Positions 61,667 through 64,000 of a DNA stretch of 64,000 nt are shown here, in pieces; positions within the stretch are counted from its first letter, which is position 1; each line of letters opens with the position of its first letter. The notes beneath the pieces were generated by a model. It was not told where the DNA came from, did no database searches, and was given only the letters and a program-made list of their open reading frames with translations. The position numbers were made by a program, and so were the translations under genes. The stretch is from Clostridiaceae bacterium (GTDB lineage Bacteria; Bacillota; Clostridia; DSM-8532), in NCBI GenBank assembly GCA_012728095.1, contig JAAYFU010000031.1:1-64000 (forward strand), in the 5' to 3' direction.

Positions 61667-61684
61667 AAGTACCATCAATTTTTA

Positions 61685-62974
61685 TTATTCAAGAAAACCT
61701 TTATAATGTCTCATCATCAGCTGTGCTTCTATTTGTTCAGCCGTTTCAAGAGCTACACCCACCATAATCAGCAGTGAAGTTCCTCCAAACCCTATCGGCA
61801 CCCCTGTTAAAATCTGCATTAAGGATGGGAGTACGGTTATTATTGCCAGGAAGAATGCTCCGAACCACGTAATGCGGTTAAGAACCTTGGCGATGTAATC
61901 GCTTGTTGGTTTTCCCGGACGGATTCCCGGTATAAAACCACCGTTCTTACGTACATTATTGGCAACTTCTATTGGATTAAACGCCATTATGGTATAGAAG
62001 AACGTAAAGAATATAACAAGTAACGCCATTACCACCATATACAACGGATTTGAACTGAAATCTCTCAGGCTGATCAGGAACTTGTTTGTTGTATTCGGTG
62101 CTACAAGGCCTATAATTGTCGGAATGAAAGCCAGGATGGATGAAGCGAAAATAATCGGCATAACTCCGGCCAAATTAACCTTAATCGGTATATGAGTGCT
62201 TTGACCACCATACATTTTACGCCCTACAACACGCTTTGCATACTGTACCGGTATTCTTCTTTCTGCCTGAGTTACAAAAATTACGAATACCACTACCACA
62301 ATAAACATCAATACAATTCCCAGCATTATAAGCACGCCAACTGCAAGACGTCCTTCGCTCGCATATGCCCTGACTATATTATAGAGTGTACTAAACGCTC
62401 TCGGGCCTCTGGAAATAATGTTAACAAAAATAATAAGCGAAATACCATTTCCAATGCCATACTCATTAATCTGTTCACCCAGCCACATTATGAAAGCTGT
62501 TCCTGCTGTCAGTGATAAAGTTATGGTAAGATATGACAACATGCCGTGTCTTGTTATTGCATTTCTAAAACCAATATACATAAAGGTCGCCTGCAGGAAG
62601 CCCAATATAACTGCGCCGTATCTTACCCATTGAGCCAGCTTCTTTCTTCCTTCTTCGCCTTCTTTCTGCATTCTTTCAAGGGCAGGAATGGCGACTGTCA
62701 GGAGTTGAACTATAATAGAGGCATTAATATACGGTGTTATTGACATTGCGAATATACTGGCATTTTCGAAAGCGCCGCCGCCTATTATGTTCATGAAACC
62801 AAAAAGCCCGCCTGCCTGGCTGGCCATGCCGGCAAGGACACTTTTGTCCATACCGGGGATGGGTACATAAACTCCTAAACGATATACCAACAGCAACAGA
62901 AATGTTGCAATTAATTTCTTCCTTATATCAACAACACGCCAAGCGCTTTTAATAGGGGCGAAGATACTCTCCAT
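61685..62974 (-). CDS. secY: Protein translocase subunit SecY
   Basis: 429 residues with ten membrane helices: channel of the Sec system. N-terminal SAWRVVDIRKKLIATFLLLLVYRLGVYVPIPG, plug-helix region LFGFMNIIGGGAFENASIFAMSITPYINASIIVQLL, YAKRVVGRKMYGGQSTHIPIKVNLAGVMPIIFA, and NPIEVANNVRKNGGFIPGIRPGKPTSDYI, which contacts ribosome and SecA. Start 1 nt after rplO stop. Confidence 0.98.
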   Translation of the reverse strand: MESIFAPIKSAWRVVDIRKKLIATFLLLLVYRLGVYVPIPGMDKSVLAGMASQAGGLFGFMNIIGGGAFENASIFAMSITPYINASIIVQLLTVAIPALERMQKEGEEGRKKLAQWVRYGAVILGFLQATFMYIGFRNAITRHGMLSYLTITLSLTAGTAFIMWLGEQINEYGIGNGISLIIFVNIISRGPRAFSTLYNIVRAYASEGRLAVGVLIMLGIVLMFIVVVVFVIFVTQAERRIPVQYAKRVVGRKMYGGQSTHIPIKVNLAGVMPIIFASSILAFIPTIIGLVAPNTTNKFLISLRDFSSNPLYMVVMALLVIFFTFFYTIMAFNPIEVANNVRKNGGFIPGIRPGKPTSDYIAKVLNRITWFGAFFLAIITVLPSLMQILTGVPIGFGGTSLLIMVGVALETAEQIEAQLMMRHYKGFLE

Positions 62975-62975
62975 C

Positions 62976-63416
62976 CTAAATCACCTCAGCCTTTCCTCCT
63001 AAAGCTTCTATCTTTTCGGCAGCTGTCTTTGTGAATCTGGCAGCTTTGACAGTAAGCTTTTTAGTAAGGGTACCGTTCCCAAGAACGACAATTCCGTCAT
63101 TGACTTTGCTGATAATGCCATTTTCTTTTAACAGTTCCGCAGTAACTTCGGTGCCGTTTTCAAAACACTCAAGATCTGAAAGCTTAACTTCCGTATATTT
63201 TTTCCTGAACTCGTAGTTATTGAAACCTCTCTTTGGTATTCTTCTGAATAGCGGCATCTGCCCGCCTTCAAAACCGGGTCTTACACCACCGCCTGATCTG
63301 GCGTTTTGACCTTTGTGGCCTCTGCCTGCGGTTTTGCCGTTTCCTGAACCGATTCCTCTTCCTTTGCGCTTTGGAGCCTGTTTAGGTGCTCCCGGTTTTA
63401 ATTCATACAGGTTCAC
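62976..63416 (-). CDS. rplO: 50S ribosomal protein L15
   Basis: 146 residues from GTG 63416 (reading [42 protein letters not shown]). The track begins three codons earlier within the AGGAGGTG site, so the second GTG is the probable start. L15 joins late in 50S assembly. Between rpmD and secY. Confidence 0.97.
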   Translation of the reverse strand: MNLYELKPGAPKQAPKRKGRGIGSGNGKTAGRGHKGQNARSGGGVRPGFEGGQMPLFRRIPKRGFNNYEFRKKYTEVKLSDLECFENGTEVTAELLKENGIISKVNDGIVVLGNGTLTKKLTVKAARFTKTAAEKIEALGGKAEVI

Positions 63417-63430
63417 TGGTTGCACCTCCT

Positions 63431-63610
63431 TTATATTTCTTCAACTTCAACCAGGTGTGATACTTTATTGATCATACCACGTATCTGGGCGTTGTCTTTC
63501 TGTATAACGCTTTGCCCTATTTTGCGAAGACCAAGGGCAATTACAGTAGCCTTCTGATCTTCTTTGGATGCTATTGTACTCTTCTTTAGAGTTATTTTCA
63601 AATTGCCCAT
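63431..63610 (-). CDS. rpmD: 50S ribosomal protein L30
   Basis: 59 residues, not on the ORF track: [40 protein letters not shown] and the end [14 protein letters not shown]. Diagnostic L30 pattern GLRKIGQSV...[13 protein letters not shown] 63610 with AGGAGG upstream. Located between rpsE and rplO. Confidence 0.97.
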   Translation of the reverse strand: MGNLKITLKKSTIASKEDQKATVIALGLRKIGQSVIQKDNAQIRGMINKVSHLVEVEEI

Positions 63611-63622
63611 GAAAGCTACCTC

Positions 63623-64000
63623 CTATCCTAAGATTTCCTCAACGGTTTTGCCTCTTAGCTTCGCTACCGTTTCTACCGTCTTTAACTGGGAAAGACCGTC
63701 TATAGTAGCGCGAACCATATTTGTCGGATTATTTGAGCCTAATGATTTCGTATATATATCACTGATTCCGGCAAGCTCCAGGACCGCTCTGACAGGCCCG
63801 CCGGCAATAACACCGGTACCTTCCTTGCCTGGTTTCAGCAATACCTTTCCTGCTCCGAATTCCCCTATTGCCTCATGAGGAATCGTGGTTCCAACCCTTG
63901 GAACAAAAATAAGGTTCTTCTTTGCATCCTCTATTCCTTTACGAATAGCATCCGGAATTTCTGTAGCTTTCCCACTTCCTACTCCTACATGACCGTTTTC
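63623..64000 (-). CDS. rpsE: 30S ribosomal protein S5 (3' part only)
   Basis: C-terminal 125 residues; the 5' end lies beyond base 64000. It reads [58 protein letters not shown]... The [41 protein letters not shown] stretch is the S5 signature. S5 is at the decoding centre and mRNA entry. The track shows only a shorter internal start at 63841. Confidence 0.98.
   Translation of the reverse strand, partial: ENGHVGVGSGKATEIPDAIRKGIEDAKKNLIFVPRVGTTIPHEAIGEFGAGKVLLKPGKEGTGVIAGGPVRAVLELAGISDIYTKSLGSNNPTNMVRATIDGLSQLKTVETVAKLRGKTVEEILG

Overview
The window looks like chromosome of a low-to-moderate GC, Gram-positive anaerobe of the class Clostridia. A cellulolytic cluster III / Acetivibrio-Ruminiclostridium-type relative is my best guess. 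This rests on gene content only: an S-box in front of metK, ECF vitamin transport, DUF1934 next to argS, a GerMN lipoprotein, the KOW protein between map and infA, an extended L17, consensus sigma-A promoters, strong GGAGG Shine-Dalgarno sites and many TTG/GTG starts. No rRNA, phage, insertion sequence, transposase or CRISPR array is visible.

Layout. 0-4.5 kb: 5' end of metK under a SAM-I riboswitch, a small Cys-rich MazG-like protein, then the cysE-cysS-radA operon. 4.8-9.5 kb: a NEW3-domain membrane protein with an ABC-2 exporter, followed by an ECF sigma factor and a probable anti-sigma factor. 9.6-12.3 kb: type II pantothenate kinase with an ECF S component, and a lipid kinase. 12.3-15.9 kb: a polar amino acid (possibly cystine) ABC importer in one operon with a DUF3343 putative sulfur carrier and a CysQ-type phosphatase. 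16-20.6 kb: tRNA-Arg(CCT), a zinc-type dehydrogenase, an ABC exporter pair and a second CysE-like acyltransferase. 20.8-27 kb: GerMN lipoprotein, ddl, DUF1934, argS, a SEC-C protein, a small HTH protein and a thioredoxin reductase-like flavoprotein.

27.4-37.7 kb: a ten-gene, tightly packed minus-strand operon that is the most unusual part of the window. It is a divergent Tad/Flp-type secretion or pilus machine: a CpaF-like ATPase carrying an N-terminal membrane anchor, a fused TadB-TadC platform, a CpaB/SAF-like protein and CpaE/MinD-like proteins with degraded P-loops. It also has four small single-anchor proteins, and its first gene joins a Ser/Thr protein kinase to a CpaE-like domain. A hairpin masks the ribosome-binding site of that first gene.

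38-41.3 kb: hisE and hisI, DUF402, a Cys-rich protein, malic enzyme and a structured intergenic region. 41.4-51.2 kb: rpoC and rpoB (separated from the usual rplKAJL genes, with their own promoter and a ~275-nt leader), truA, and a ROK glucokinase. 51.3-55.6 kb: a GNAT enzyme, a DUF421 protein, and the ECF transporter core with both ATPases fused into one protein. 56-64 kb: the spc/alpha ribosomal block from rplQ back to rpsE, including rpmJ and rpmD, which are too short for the ORF track.

A dispersed repeat family (core CTCAGAATGACA / TGTCATCCTGA...GAAGGATCTT) occupies at least six intergenic gaps, always at the 3' end of a gene, and once interrupts the spc operon between secY and adk.
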